DNA of 64,000 nt from an uncultured Clostridia bacterium (GTDB taxonomy: Bacteria; Bacillota; Clostridia; UMGS1883), in contig CAKSFM010000009.1 of assembly GCA_934454525.1 (NCBI GenBank), positions 1 through 64,000 of the forward strand, in the 5' to 3' direction. Position 1 is the first letter of the stretch, and the number at the start of each line of letters is the position of its first letter. The notes under the pieces are model-generated. The model was not told the origin of the DNA, searched no databases, and was given only the letters and a program-made list of their open reading frames with translations. Of this stretch, positions 51,390 to 60,853 are shown one piece after another. The translations under genes and the position numbers were made by a program.

Positions 51390-52589
51390 TTACTCAAATC
51401 TCAATGCTTCAATCGGATTAAGCCTTGCAGCCTTTCTTGCCGGATACAGTCCGAAGAAAATTCCGATAACCGCCGAAAACAGGAACGACCCGAAAATGAC
51501 CGTTGTCTGCTGCGAGATGGGCACCGTCGGCATACTCATTGCTGTGCATAGGAAATGACTTCCGACGATGCCGAGCACAATTCCGGCAATACCTCCGAGG
51601 CAGCTCACAACTGCCGATTCGATAAGGAACTGCACGAGAATTGTTCCCGTTTTCGCGCCGATTGCTTTTCTTATTCCGATTTCGCGCGTTCTTTCCGTGA
51701 CGGTTACAAGCATGATATTCATGATTCCGATACCGCCGACAATCAGCGATATTCCGGCAATGCCTGCCATGAGCAGCGTCATTGAGCCGAGGGCATCGTC
51801 AATTGTGCTTATCTGGTCAGCCTGATTGGTTACGGTATAGTAATCATCCGACTTGAATTTTTTGTAAAGCACTGCTTCAATTGCGTTTGTTGCCTCCGTC
51901 ATGTGATCCGAATCCGTTGCCGAAACGGCGAACGAATTGATGTTTGCATTGCGGATAAGCCGCGTTGCGCGCGAGTACGGCATGATTATCATATCGTCAT
52001 CGCCGCCCTGTGACGCATTTGACGATTTCTGATTCAGCAGTCCGATAACAGTGAAAACCTCATTATTTATTTTAATCTGCTGCCCGACAGGATTCTGCGC
52101 ACCGAAAAGTTCCTGGCGAACATATTCGCCGATAAGCACAACGGAAGCACGGTTCTCAACATCCGATTCTGTTATAAAGCGTCCCGACTGCGCAGTTCTG
52201 TTTCTTATTGTTTCATAATTTTCGTTTGCACCGACAATTGATGTTGTCATATTGCTGTCGCCGTACTTAACAACTCCCATACTGTTCACAAGCGGAGTTA
52301 TGCAGTCAATGCTTTCGGGGTTATCCCCGGCAATTTTCTCAATTTCCGAAACACTGATGCTGCGCGTCATTCCCCAACCGCCGCGGCTGATGCTGACGCT
52401 TATCAGGTTTGTTCCCATGCTTTCGAGCTGCGTCCGCATATTAAGCGTTGCGGCAGTGACCATGTTCACAAGAATGATGACCGCTCCAACGCCGATGATG
52501 ATTCCGAGCATTGTCAGAAACGACCGTATTTTCGCGCTCCATATACTTTGAAGCGCCATTTTGAAAGACATCCATACACTCATTCGCAT
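51390..52589 (-). CDS. MacB-like ABC transporter permease
   Basis: The 399-residue protein has an N-terminal helix (RSFLTMLGIIIGVGAVIILV), a periplasm-type MacB_PCD extracellular domain (about 50-250) and three C-terminal FtsX helices with the motif GGIGIMNIMLVTVTERTREIGIRKAIGAK. It is the membrane component of a MacAB/efflux or peptide-export complex. Its start overlaps the ATPase gene by ten bases. Confidence 0.9.
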   Translation of the reverse strand: MRMSVWMSFKMALQSIWSAKIRSFLTMLGIIIGVGAVIILVNMVTAATLNMRTQLESMGTNLISVSISRGGWGMTRSISVSEIEKIAGDNPESIDCITPLVNSMGVVKYGDSNMTTSIVGANENYETIRNRTAQSGRFITESDVENRASVVLIGEYVRQELFGAQNPVGQQIKINNEVFTVIGLLNQKSSNASQGGDDDMIIMPYSRATRLIRNANINSFAVSATDSDHMTEATNAIEAVLYKKFKSDDYYTVTNQADQISTIDDALGSMTLLMAGIAGISLIVGGIGIMNIMLVTVTERTREIGIRKAIGAKTGTILVQFLIESAVVSCLGGIAGIVLGIVGSHFLCTAMSMPTVPISQQTTVIFGSFLFSAVIGIFFGLYPARKAARLNPIEALRFE

Positions 52590-53275
52590 TTCACATCCTT
52601 TGTTGCAGCGCCGTCGCTCGTTATCTGCCCGTCTGCAATGCGGACAACGCGCTGTGCCTGCTGTGCAACATCGGCGTCGTGCGTGATAAGCACAATCGTG
52701 TTGCCCTCGGCATGAATTTCCTTAAGCATTTTCATAACCTCAACGCCGCTTTTCGAATCAAGGTTACCTGTCGGTTCATCTGCCAGAATCAGCGGGGGTT
52801 TTGAGCTGAGTGCGCGCGCAATTGCAACACGCTGCTGCTGACCGCCGGAAAGCTCCTTAGGCTTATGATGCATTCTGCCCTCAAGACCCACGCGCGCAAG
52901 CGCTTCTTCGGCAAGCTCACGCCGCCGCGCAGGAGCAACGCCGCGGTAAATCAGCGGAAGCTCCACATTTTCCTCGGCAGTTAGCTTATTTAAAAGGTTA
53001 AAGCCTTGGAATATGAACCCGATCTTTTCGTTTCTGATTGCGGCAAGCTCGTTTTCGCTCATATTTTCAACGCGCTTCCCGTCAAGATAATATTCGCCGC
53101 TTGTTGCAACATCAAGGCAGCCGATCATGTTCATAAGGGTTGATTTTCCGCTGCCGGACGGTCCGATTATCGAAACAAATTCACGCGGGCGGATGTGGAG
53201 CGACACGCCGTTAAGTGCGCGCACTTCAACATCGCCTATTTTATAAATTTTATACATATCACTGATGCGTATCAT
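52580..53275 (-). CDS. ABC transporter ATP-binding protein, MacB/LolD type
   Basis: The 231-residue ATPase has Walker [10 protein letters not shown], the Q-loop FIFQGFNLL, signature [15 protein letters not shown], Walker [13 protein letters not shown] and the switch His in VLITHDADV. It pairs with the permease at 51390 and the adaptor at 53281, with which it is nearly contiguous. Confidence 0.95.
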   Translation of the reverse strand: MIRISDMYKIYKIGDVEVRALNGVSLHIRPREFVSIIGPSGSGKSTLMNMIGCLDVATSGEYYLDGKRVENMSENELAAIRNEKIGFIFQGFNLLNKLTAEENVELPLIYRGVAPARRRELAEEALARVGLEGRMHHKPKELSGGQQQRVAIARALSSKPPLILADEPTGNLDSKSGVEVMKMLKEIHAEGNTIVLITHDADVAQQAQRVVRIADGQITSDGAATKDVKCE

Positions 53276-53280
53276 GGGAT

Positions 53281-55275
53281 TTACCTCCCTCCGGGCATTC
53301 CGCCGCCACCGCGGTTTCCGCCGCCTCCGCCGGGCATTCCTCCTCCGCCCGGCATTCCGCCGCCACCGGGCATTCCGCCGCCGGGCATTCCACCGGGCAT
53401 TCCCATGTTATCTGAGGAGGATCCGCTTGACTGAGATGTGTTTTTAACAACTGCGCCCTCATCAACGCCGCTTCGAATTTCGTAGTAATCATCGTTGCTG
53501 ATTCCAACGGTTACCTCAACGCGCTCCTCTTTTCCGCTGAGCTTAATGCTTGGTGCGGACGGCGCTTTGCCGCTGCCTGATTTTCCCGATGAGCGGTTAT
53601 CACTGCCGCTTTGTGAGTTGCCTCTGCTTTGTGAGCTGTCTTCACTTGCTGTTTTTTCATCGCCTTGCTCCGCAAAGCTGCCGTCTTTTCCGCCGGGCTG
53701 CTGTGAGCCGGAGGTCGGTTTCTGTCCGTCGCCCTCAATCTCACCGACAACCGTTACATAATATTTTCCGCCAAAGTGTTCAACCGCCGTGAGCGGCAGG
53801 CAAAGCACGTTTTCAGCGCTGTCCGTCACGATTTCGGCGCTCACGTTCATTCCGGGCATAAGGTCGCCTGGTTCATCGATTGTAACCTCAACGGGGTAAT
53901 TCGTTACTCCGTTTGACGCTGTTCCGGAATTTGAAACGGACGTTATCACACCCGTGATGCTCTCATTTTCCAATGCGTCCGCCGTTACCTGAACGGTTTG
54001 CCCAAGCTCAACCTTGGCAATATCAAGTTCGTCAACATCAATGGTAAACTTCATTTTTGACACATCGGCAACAACCATCATTATCGTTGCATTATTGCCG
54101 CTGACAGTGTCGCCCTTTGTATAGTCTTTGGAAAGGACAATGCCGCTTATCGGAGATGTTACGACATAATCCTCTGCCGCTTCAATCTTATCTTCAAGTG
54201 ATGACTGCGCATTTTCCAGGCTGTTGTTTGAATCGGAAAGTGACATTTTCGCTTCATTATAGCTTTGATTTGCCGATTTGAGCGCATCTGTCAGTTCGGA
54301 GTTCGTGAGCACTGCAATAACTTCACCTTTATTGACCCAATCGCCGTTTTTTACATTCAGCTTTTGAATTTTGCCCTTTTGCTCTGCATTCACCGTTACA
54401 GGGTCAGCATAGGAAACGCTGCCGTAGGATGCGGAGCTTATATCTCCCGATGATGAATGAACGGTTGCCGCAGCCTTGACGCCCTCGCTCAGAACAATAT
54501 CGTCCGTTACAAGAATTTCGACATTATATACGACAGACCCATCGCTTCCTGCCGAGGGAGAAGAATATTTTCTTTTAACCGTTCCCGAAACGTTCATCAT
54601 ATATTTTTCAATTTCAACCGTGGCGCTGTCACCGATATGTATTTTCGATACTTCCGCTGAGCTGAATGGCACAGTTGCCGTCTGCTCCTTATAATTGGTT
54701 ATTTTACAGAGTGCACCGCTGATTTCATCGCCCTGCTTTGCCGAAAGATCACTCACTTTACCGCTTGCCGAGGCATAAACTGTGAGCTGCGAAATATCTT
54801 CTTTTGCATTTGCCACCTTATCACTCTGGCTTGAAATAGTGTTTTTCGCTTTTTCAACGTTGTTCTGAGCACTTTTAACAGAATTTCTCGCTATTTTGAT
54901 TGCGTTTTCCGCCGCTGTCATTTCAAATTTATAAAGAATATCACCCTCGGAAACCGCATCGCCCTCTTCAAACGGAGATTCTGCTATTTTTCCGTTGACG
55001 AGCGGCACAATATCGCGCTGTTCAATCGGTTCAACCGTACCCGAACCCGAAATGCTGCTGACAACATTTCCGCGCGTTACAACGGAGGTGCCGGATGAAC
55101 TGCTTGTTTGCGCTTTCTTTTTGTCACTGTGCCGTTTAAAAGCAATTGCACCACCGGCAATTGCAAGCACCAAAACGGCGCACAATGAAATTTTAAGCGC
55201 TTTTTTCTTTTTCTTCCCTGCCGGGGCAATTTCACTTCTGCCGTCCGCAGTTTTTCTTTTCGGAAATTTAATCAT
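53281..55275 (-). CDS. HlyD/RND-type efflux adaptor with Gly-Met-Pro repeat tail
   Basis: The 664-residue protein has one N-terminal membrane helix (about residues 25-45), two biotinyl-lipoyl-like segments around a coiled coil (QSDKVANAKEDIS and YNEAKMSLSDSNNSLENAQSSLEDKIEAAEDYVV), and beta-barrel domains to about 500. A Ser/Gly/Gln-rich linker follows, and a final tail of tandem MPGG/MPGGGG units (last 45 residues). It bridges the MacAB-type pump to the wall. The ATG 55275 with GGGGGAT upstream is preferred. The tail is unusual for the family. Confidence 0.85.
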   Translation of the reverse strand: MIKFPKRKTADGRSEIAPAGKKKKKALKISLCAVLVLAIAGGAIAFKRHSDKKKAQTSSSSGTSVVTRGNVVSSISGSGTVEPIEQRDIVPLVNGKIAESPFEEGDAVSEGDILYKFEMTAAENAIKIARNSVKSAQNNVEKAKNTISSQSDKVANAKEDISQLTVYASASGKVSDLSAKQGDEISGALCKITNYKEQTATVPFSSAEVSKIHIGDSATVEIEKYMMNVSGTVKRKYSSPSAGSDGSVVYNVEILVTDDIVLSEGVKAAATVHSSSGDISSASYGSVSYADPVTVNAEQKGKIQKLNVKNGDWVNKGEVIAVLTNSELTDALKSANQSYNEAKMSLSDSNNSLENAQSSLEDKIEAAEDYVVTSPISGIVLSKDYTKGDTVSGNNATIMMVVADVSKMKFTIDVDELDIAKVELGQTVQVTADALENESITGVITSVSNSGTASNGVTNYPVEVTIDEPGDLMPGMNVSAEIVTDSAENVLCLPLTAVEHFGGKYYVTVVGEIEGDGQKPTSGSQQPGGKDGSFAEQGDEKTASEDSSQSRGNSQSGSDNRSSGKSGSGKAPSAPSIKLSGKEERVEVTVGISNDDYYEIRSGVDEGAVVKNTSQSSGSSSDNMGMPGGMPGGGMPGGGGMPGGGGMPGGGGGNRGGGGMPGGR

Positions 55276-55330
55276 TAATATCCCCCATTTCATTGACGTT
55301 TTCTCCGTACAATTCCATGCACAGAAAAAA

Positions 55331-55361
55331 GAACAGCCATCTTTTAATAAGATAACTGTTC
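55331..55361 (-). terminator. Intrinsic terminator
   Basis: GAACAGTTATCTT pairs with AAGATGGCTGTTC on the minus strand, followed by TTTTTTC. It separates the ftsZ-side gene at 55412 from the export operon. Confidence 0.75.
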
Positions 55362-55411
55362 TTTCTTAAAATTAACTTAAATATCCGAAAAAATTATTCG
55401 ATTGATTCCAA

Positions 55412-55822
55412 TTATTCGATTGGTTCAATCGGTTCGGCGCCGTCATCATCTGCTGCCGCGTTCTCTTCAAAGTCCGCATCCTCTGCGGAATCATCTGAAA
55501 CAGGAATATCTTCAACACCTTCGGGTGAAAGTGCGCGCGCCTCGTCAATTTTCTTGCGGAGTCCGGCAATTTCGTCCTCAAGTGCGTCAACCCTTTCAAG
55601 CTTGGCTGCCGCAGCCTGCGCAATATCTGCTTTCTCCTTGTATGCAATATATGCAGTGTACCCTATTTCCTTGTAAAGCTTCTTAACCGTGTTCTGTTTG
55701 TCGGCAATTGCAAGTCTGAGCTTTGCAACGCTGTAAATTTCTTTACTCTTCTTTTCTGTTTTTTCCGCAACATCAAGAGCGGCTTCCTTAACGCGGTTCA
55801 AAAAATCCATGTTGGATGCCAC
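55412..55822 (-). CDS. Coiled-coil protein with acidic tail, unknown
   Basis: The 136-residue protein is helical (NRVKEAALDVAEKTEKKSKEIYSVAKLRLAIADKQNTVKKLYKEIG, then AAAKLERVDALEDEIAGLRKKIDEA) and ends in a strongly acidic tail closing PIEPIE. A GTG start at 55822 has AAGGGG nine bases upstream; ATG 55810 is the alternative. It lies downstream of ftsZ on the same strand. No enzymatic domain seen; a link to division is contextual only. Confidence 0.6.
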   Translation of the reverse strand: MASNMDFLNRVKEAALDVAEKTEKKSKEIYSVAKLRLAIADKQNTVKKLYKEIGYTAYIAYKEKADIAQAAAAKLERVDALEDEIAGLRKKIDEARALSPEGVEDIPVSDDSAEDADFEENAAADDDGAEPIEPIE

Positions 55823-55894
55823 AATGCTCAACCCCTTTCAAGTGCAGGCATAATCTTATGCCCCGGCAGACGCCGCAGCGGCTGCCCTTTATAA

Positions 55895-56953
55895 TCAGTC
55901 AAAGTTATTTTTCTGCAAAAAGCTCGGAATATCAAGTCCGGAATCATCATCCGTGTTTATCGAACCGAAAATATCTCCGTCATTCTTATCCTTTTTCTTT
56001 CCGTCAAGACCGGTTGCAATAACGGTGATAATAATTTCATCTTCAAGGCTTTCATCAATAGCCGCACCGAAGATAACGTTTGCATCTTCGTCAACGCAGT
56101 CATCAATAAGCTGCGCTGCCGCGTTTGTTTCGTGCAGATTAAGATTTGTGCCGCCGATGATATTCATAAGAACGCCGGTTGCACCGTCAATTGTTGTTTC
56201 AAGCAGTGCGCTTTCGATAGCCATCTTTGCAGCCTGCTCCGCACGGTTTTCACCGCTTGCACGACCGATACCCATGTGTGCAAGACCTGCGTCTTTCATA
56301 ACCGATGTGACATCGGCGAAGTCAACATTAATAAGACCTGCGCCGACAATAAGGTCGGAAATACCCTGAACGCCCTGGCGAAGAACCTCGTCCGCGTCCT
56401 TAAAAGCGTCAATAAGGCTTGTTTTGTTATTGCTGATGTCAAGCAGTCTGTCGTTGGGGATAACCACAAGCGTGTCAACATTGCCCTTGAGCTGTTCAAT
56501 GCCTTCCTCCGCCTGAATCATGCGGCGGCGTCCCTCGAAGCCGAACGGCTTTGTTACGATTGCAACAGTCAGCACACCAAGCTCCTTTGCAATGCCTGCA
56601 ACAATGGGAGCTGCACCTGTGCCTGTTCCGCCGCCCATGCCTGCCGTTACGAACACCATGTCCGCATCCTTAAGCACCTGCTCGATTTCACCGCGGCTTT
56701 CCTCGGCTGCTTTTTTGCCGATTTCAGCCTTGCCGCCTGCACCCTGACCCTTTGTGATTTTGTCACCAATCTGTATTTTCTGGCTTGCAGCGCTCTTTGT
56801 AAGCGCCTGTTTATCAGTATTTACGGCGATGAATTCCACGCCCTTGATTCCTGCCTCAACCATTCGGTTAACAGCGTTGTTACCGCCGCCGCCAACGCCG
56901 ATTACCTTAATCTTCTGTGCCGAGCCAAGCTCGTCCGCATATTCCATTCTCAT
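55895..56953 (-). CDS. ftsZ: Cell division protein FtsZ
   Basis: The 352-residue tubulin homolog has [15 protein letters not shown], the GTP signature [10 protein letters not shown], the T7 loop region NVDFADV and the conserved C-terminal peptide [13 protein letters not shown] that binds FtsA/SepF/ZipA-type partners. AGGAGG precedes ATG 56953. ftsA is not next to it, unlike in many genomes, so SepF or a distant FtsA would tether it. Confidence 0.97.
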   Translation of the reverse strand: MRMEYADELGSAQKIKVIGVGGGGNNAVNRMVEAGIKGVEFIAVNTDKQALTKSAASQKIQIGDKITKGQGAGGKAEIGKKAAEESRGEIEQVLKDADMVFVTAGMGGGTGTGAAPIVAGIAKELGVLTVAIVTKPFGFEGRRRMIQAEEGIEQLKGNVDTLVVIPNDRLLDISNNKTSLIDAFKDADEVLRQGVQGISDLIVGAGLINVDFADVTSVMKDAGLAHMGIGRASGENRAEQAAKMAIESALLETTIDGATGVLMNIIGGTNLNLHETNAAAQLIDDCVDEDANVIFGAAIDESLEDEIIITVIATGLDGKKKDKNDGDIFGSINTDDDSGLDIPSFLQKNNFD

Positions 56954-57020
56954 TGGAAATCCTCCTCTATGTACTTTAAAATTAAAAACTCTCGGGCATA
57001 GCTGTACCTATATATTATAT

Positions 57021-57049
57021 ATAATACACCTATTTCGCCTCAGTTTCAA
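57021..57049 (-). promoter_or_regulatory. ftsZ promoter
   Basis: On the minus strand TTGAAA (57044-57049) and TATTAT (57021-57026) are 17 bases apart, giving ftsZ its own start in addition to read-through from ftsQ. Confidence 0.65.
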
Positions 57050-57073
57050 GAAAAATTTTTAATTGTTCATAAA

Positions 57074-57859
57074 TTATTCTTGTTTTTTTCTGTAGGTAAG
57101 CCGCTGGAGGTCAACATAGCCGGAGGGATCATCGCCTATTTCCGCAAGAATCGGACCGAAACATTCCATTTTGTAGCCGATTTTTTCGGGACTGCCGACC
57201 ATAACTGTCAGTTTGCCGCCGTTATAGCCGAAAGTTATATCGGAAAGCGATGATACATTTATTTCCGTCATATCAAAAATATAGCCGCCCTTTGTAAATT
57301 CCTTAAGACATTCGATCAGCGTGTCGCGCTTTTCTTCATCGCTGCAAATGAGCTTTGCGCCCGTTTTGTACTTTACGTTGTCAAGACCTTTAACTATCGG
57401 AAGCGAGTTTGCCGCAGCTTCGTTTTTATCGTCTGAGGAAGCAGCAGCGTCCGCGCTGTCTGTGCGCGAAATCATTCTTCCGTCAGCCGTAATAATAATA
57501 TAACCGCTTTTGGTTGAAACATACGCCACGCCGGCTGCCTCTTCAACAGTTATTTCTATTTCACCGGGCAGCCGGCGGCGCAGCTTTGCGCCGTCGATAT
57601 AACCCATCTGTTCTATTGCTTTTTCCGCTTTTCCGAGACTGACGCTGAAAATATTGATTCCGCGCACAATTCCGCCGCTGCGGATAATATCCTCATCCGA
57701 AACAACGGAATTTCCCCTGACTGTTATTTCGGTGATATTAAAAAGCGGCGTCAGCATCATTATTGCGCAGATTCCGGCAATCATGATAATAAGCGTGAGT
57801 GCGGCAAGCTGCTTTTTCTGCCGCTGTTTCAGCCTGTGCGGTTTTATCATTTGCTTCAA
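57074..57859 (-). CDS. ftsQ: Division protein FtsQ/DivIB
   Basis: The 261-residue bitopic protein has a short basic cytoplasmic tail, one helix (about residues 18-40), a POTRA domain (FNITEITVRGNSVVSDEDIIRSGGI) and a FtsQ-type beta domain. It joins the FtsL/FtsB complex at the septum. The TTG start at 57859 has GGGAGGG eight bases upstream, starting four bases after murA. Confidence 0.9.
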   Translation of the reverse strand: MKQMIKPHRLKQRQKKQLAALTLIIMIAGICAIMMLTPLFNITEITVRGNSVVSDEDIIRSGGIVRGINIFSVSLGKAEKAIEQMGYIDGAKLRRRLPGEIEITVEEAAGVAYVSTKSGYIIITADGRMISRTDSADAAASSDDKNEAAANSLPIVKGLDNVKYKTGAKLICSDEEKRDTLIECLKEFTKGGYIFDMTEINVSSLSDITFGYNGGKLTVMVGSPEKIGYKMECFGPILAEIGDDPSGYVDLQRLTYRKKQE

Positions 57860-57862
57860 CTT

Positions 57863-59110
57863 CTAAACCCTCCCTATGTCGGCGCCGAGCTGCGCCAGCA
57901 TTTTATCCAAATCAACATATCCGCGTTCAATATAGTGAACGTTTCGGACAATACTTTCGCCCGACGCGCCGAGCGCCGCAACTGTCAGTGCGGCGCCGCC
58001 GCGCAAATCCATTGCATTTATATGTGCGCCGTGCAGTCTGCCTCCCTTGATGATTGCAACGCGCCCGTCCTGAAGAATATCCGCGCCCATTTTTACAAGC
58101 TCCGGAATAATTTTATATCGGCTGTCAAAAACGTTTTCAACAATCACGCTTGTGCCGGACGCATAGCACAGTGCCGCCATCATAACTGACTGAGAATCAG
58201 TCGGAAATCCGGGGTAAACCTGTGTTTTAATCATATCGACCGGGTGAGCCTGCTCCGGTGCGCGAATATACATCTTGTCGCGGAAAAATTCAATTTTTGC
58301 GCCTGCTTCACGCAGAACATTCGATACTGCACCGAGGTGCGCACCGCGCACATTGAGAAGTTCGATTTCACTGCCGGTGGTCATTGCGGCACACATAAGC
58401 GTGGACGCAACGATTCTGTCGGGAATAACCCGGTGCGAAGCGCCGTGCAGCGAAGCAACGCCCGTTATGCTTATATATTCCGTTCCGGCGCCCTTAATAT
58501 CAGCGCCCATCTTGTTGAGAAAATCACACAAATCAACGATTTCCGGTTCCTTTGCCGCGTTTGAAATTGTTGTTTCCCCGCTGAGCTGAACGCATGACAG
58601 AATTATATTCTCCGTTGCCCCGACGGACGGGAAACTCAGGTGAATATCTCCGCTGTGCATATGCCCGACCTCAGCTTCAAGAAAACCATTGTCCTCATTT
58701 ATAACCATTCCAAGCTCACGAAGCGCCTTTATATGTAGGTCAATAGGTCTGTTTCCAAGCTCGCAGCCGCCCGGGGCACAAAGCCGTGCGCGCCCCATTC
58801 GCGCCGACAGCGCTCCGAGGAAAATTATCGAGCTGCGCATTTCGCGCATAAGCTCCTCCGGGATTTCGCAGCTGTCAATTGACGAAGCGTCCACCGTGAG
58901 CACATCGCCCGAAAGCGATGCGCGGCAACCGAGCTTATTTAATATTTTAATCGTATGTTCAACATCCGAAAGGCGCGGACAATCGTAAATGCGGCATTCT
59001 TCTCCGGCAAGGATTGCCGCAGCCATTATCGGAAGAACCGCATTCTTTGCCCCGTGCACACGAACCATGCCCTCAAGCCTTTTGCCGCCGTTTATTACAT
59101 ATCCGTCCAA
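57863..59110 (-). CDS. murA: UDP-N-acetylglucosamine 1-carboxyvinyltransferase
   Basis: The 415-residue enzyme begins MDGYVINGGKRLEGMVRVHGAKNAVLP when read from the TTG at 59110, preceded by GGGGGTG. The family N-terminus and length support this start over upstream ATGs. The catalytic, fosfomycin-targeted Cys is in PGGCELGNRP (Cys116). It adds enolpyruvate to UDP-GlcNAc, the first committed step of peptidoglycan synthesis. Confidence 0.95.
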   Translation of the reverse strand: MDGYVINGGKRLEGMVRVHGAKNAVLPIMAAAILAGEECRIYDCPRLSDVEHTIKILNKLGCRASLSGDVLTVDASSIDSCEIPEELMREMRSSIIFLGALSARMGRARLCAPGGCELGNRPIDLHIKALRELGMVINEDNGFLEAEVGHMHSGDIHLSFPSVGATENIILSCVQLSGETTISNAAKEPEIVDLCDFLNKMGADIKGAGTEYISITGVASLHGASHRVIPDRIVASTLMCAAMTTGSEIELLNVRGAHLGAVSNVLREAGAKIEFFRDKMYIRAPEQAHPVDMIKTQVYPGFPTDSQSVMMAALCYASGTSVIVENVFDSRYKIIPELVKMGADILQDGRVAIIKGGRLHGAHINAMDLRGGAALTVAALGASGESIVRNVHYIERGYVDLDKMLAQLGADIGRV

Positions 59111-59387
59111 AGCCACACCCCCATGAAAATCTGCATTTCTATATAACATACTATGCATTCGGGGGCGGCATGGTGATTGGTCATACGAGCTTCATAAGCT
59201 CGTTACAGACTGTCGAAAAAGTCGGTCAACCACAAGCAAGCTATATTTTTTTCACATTAATTTTAAAGAGGTTTGATTTAAAAGCAAACTGCAATTAAAT
59301 CAGATGTTTGTTTGTGTCACCCTCAAACCCCGAAATTTCGGGGTTATTGCTTGTTTCCGTCCGGCACACTCTCTAACGTACCTTTGC
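59111..59387. other. Spacer between murG and murA with hairpins
   Basis: No gene seen. It contains an ACGAGCTTCATAAGCTCGT hairpin (about 59184-59202) that duplicates about 24 bases of the murG 3' end (59744-59766). A palindrome AACCCCGAAATTTCGGGGTT lies around 59325. Confidence 0.5.
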
Positions 59388-59662
59388 AGGCATAACAGAC
59401 TCGAACCCCATGCGGTTCAAAAAGGCAAATTTGTCGCAATAATGCGTTAAAATGCTCGTTAATAGACAAACTATTAACTGCGCTTTTGCCTTTCCTTGCA
59501 AAAAATTTGCTCTTTTTGAACTCGCAGACCCAATGCGCCGAAAAATTTTTGTTCAGCCGTTATTGCAGGGTGAAGCAAGGCTGTCGCCTTGCAAATCCCG
59601 AAAGAACGGCGGAGCGAAAATTTAACAAGCATTGGGCGCATGTGTTCGAACCTCTTATGCCT
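59388..59662 (+). repeat. 275-bp structured element, copy 3 (complete)
   Basis: The left end AGGCATAACAGACTCGAAC and right end GTTCGAACCTCTTATGCCT are inverted repeats. The interior matches copies 1 and 2 closely, including the GTTCAAAAAGGCAAATTT / AAATTTGCTCTTTTTGAAC pair and the GCAAGGCTGTCGCCTTGC hairpin. It interrupts the murG-murA interval; no target-site duplication is obvious. Confidence 0.85.
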
Positions 59663-59729
59663 CCGCCAACGAGTGTGCGCCGAACAGATTTACCTTCCTT
59701 TTTCAACGTCTGTCAGCGTGTTGACAGGT

Positions 59730-60839
59730 TTATCGACACGCTGATACGAGCTTCATAAGCTCGTTATATATCGTTTCGCAGGCATCGGTGATTCCGATTG
59801 CCGCGGAATCTTTCTTCATTTGAGAAAGCTTTTCGCCGCCCGAAAGGATTGAGCGGATGGTTTCAAGCAGCCGACGCGCCGTCAGCTCGTCTTCACGGAT
59901 GACTTTTGCAGCGCCGTTTTTTTCAAGATAACGCGCATTATATTCCTGATGGTTATGCGCAACGTTCGGACTGGGAATGAGCACCGCCGCTTTTCCGAGC
60001 GCAGTTATCTCGCTCACTGTTATTGCCCCGGCGCGTGACACAACGAGATCCGCTGCGCCGAAAACCTCCTCCATGTTATAAATATATGGAAGAAGGGCGA
60101 GATTTCCGAGCTTTGAAATGTCAATCCCTTTTTCGGTCAGATCCTTTCGGATTCCGTCATAATATCTTTCTCCCGTTGCCGCTATAAGGTTAAATCCCTC
60201 AATTCCTTCGGCAAGCATTTTTTCAAGAGCTTCATCAAGCTTTTGCGCACCGAGAGATCCGCCGAACATAAGCACAATCGGTTTATCGTCAAAGCCGAAC
60301 GATTTGCGCACGGCTTCCTTGTCACACTTATTAAAAATTCCGGGGCGGAGCGGATTGCCTGTCAAAACAAACCGTTTGGCATGCATCATTTTCTCCGTTT
60401 CGGCAAAGCTGATTGCCGTGACATCGGCACGGCGCGAAAGCATTTTGATTGCAAGACCCGGGAAAACATTCTGTTCATGAATAATCGTCGGAATTTTCAT
60501 CGAATACGCCGCCCTGACAACAGGCGCACATACATATCCGCCTGTGCCGATAACCGCATCGGGGCGAAATTCACGCAGGATGCGCTTTGAAGCTCTGATA
60601 CTTGTGATATACTCGGCAAGCACCTTGAAATTTTCGGGTGAAAGGCTGCGTTTAAGTCCTTTTACCTCGATATATCTTATATCGTACCCGGCTTTTGGGA
60701 CAAGCTTTTTTTCAAGACCGCCGCGTGTGCCGACGAAAAGAATCTCACATTCGGGGCAGCGCTGTCTGATATAATTGGCAATTGCAATTGCCGGATTGAT
60801 GTGCCCGGCAGTACCGCCGCCGGTGAGTAATATTTTCAT
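59730..60839 (-). CDS. murG: Lipid II synthase MurG
   Basis: The 369-residue GT28 glycosyltransferase has LLTGGGTAGHINPAIAIA at the N-terminus, GTGGYVCAPVV, HEQNVFPG and the UDP-GlcNAc-binding FGGSLGAQKL and RAGAITVSEI. It converts lipid I to lipid II at the inner face of the membrane. It lies 14 bases downstream of ftsW. Confidence 0.95.
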   Translation of the reverse strand: MKILLTGGGTAGHINPAIAIANYIRQRCPECEILFVGTRGGLEKKLVPKAGYDIRYIEVKGLKRSLSPENFKVLAEYITSIRASKRILREFRPDAVIGTGGYVCAPVVRAAYSMKIPTIIHEQNVFPGLAIKMLSRRADVTAISFAETEKMMHAKRFVLTGNPLRPGIFNKCDKEAVRKSFGFDDKPIVLMFGGSLGAQKLDEALEKMLAEGIEGFNLIAATGERYYDGIRKDLTEKGIDISKLGNLALLPYIYNMEEVFGAADLVVSRAGAITVSEITALGKAAVLIPSPNVAHNHQEYNARYLEKNGAAKVIREDELTARRLLETIRSILSGGEKLSQMKKDSAAIGITDACETIYNELMKLVSACR

Positions 60840-60853
60840 AAAATATTCACGCC

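Noticed and set aside
53281..53425. The MPGG repeat as a tandem-repeat sequencing or assembly artefact
   Set aside because: The units vary in length and codon use and remain in frame to a normal stop, so a real repeated tail is more likely.
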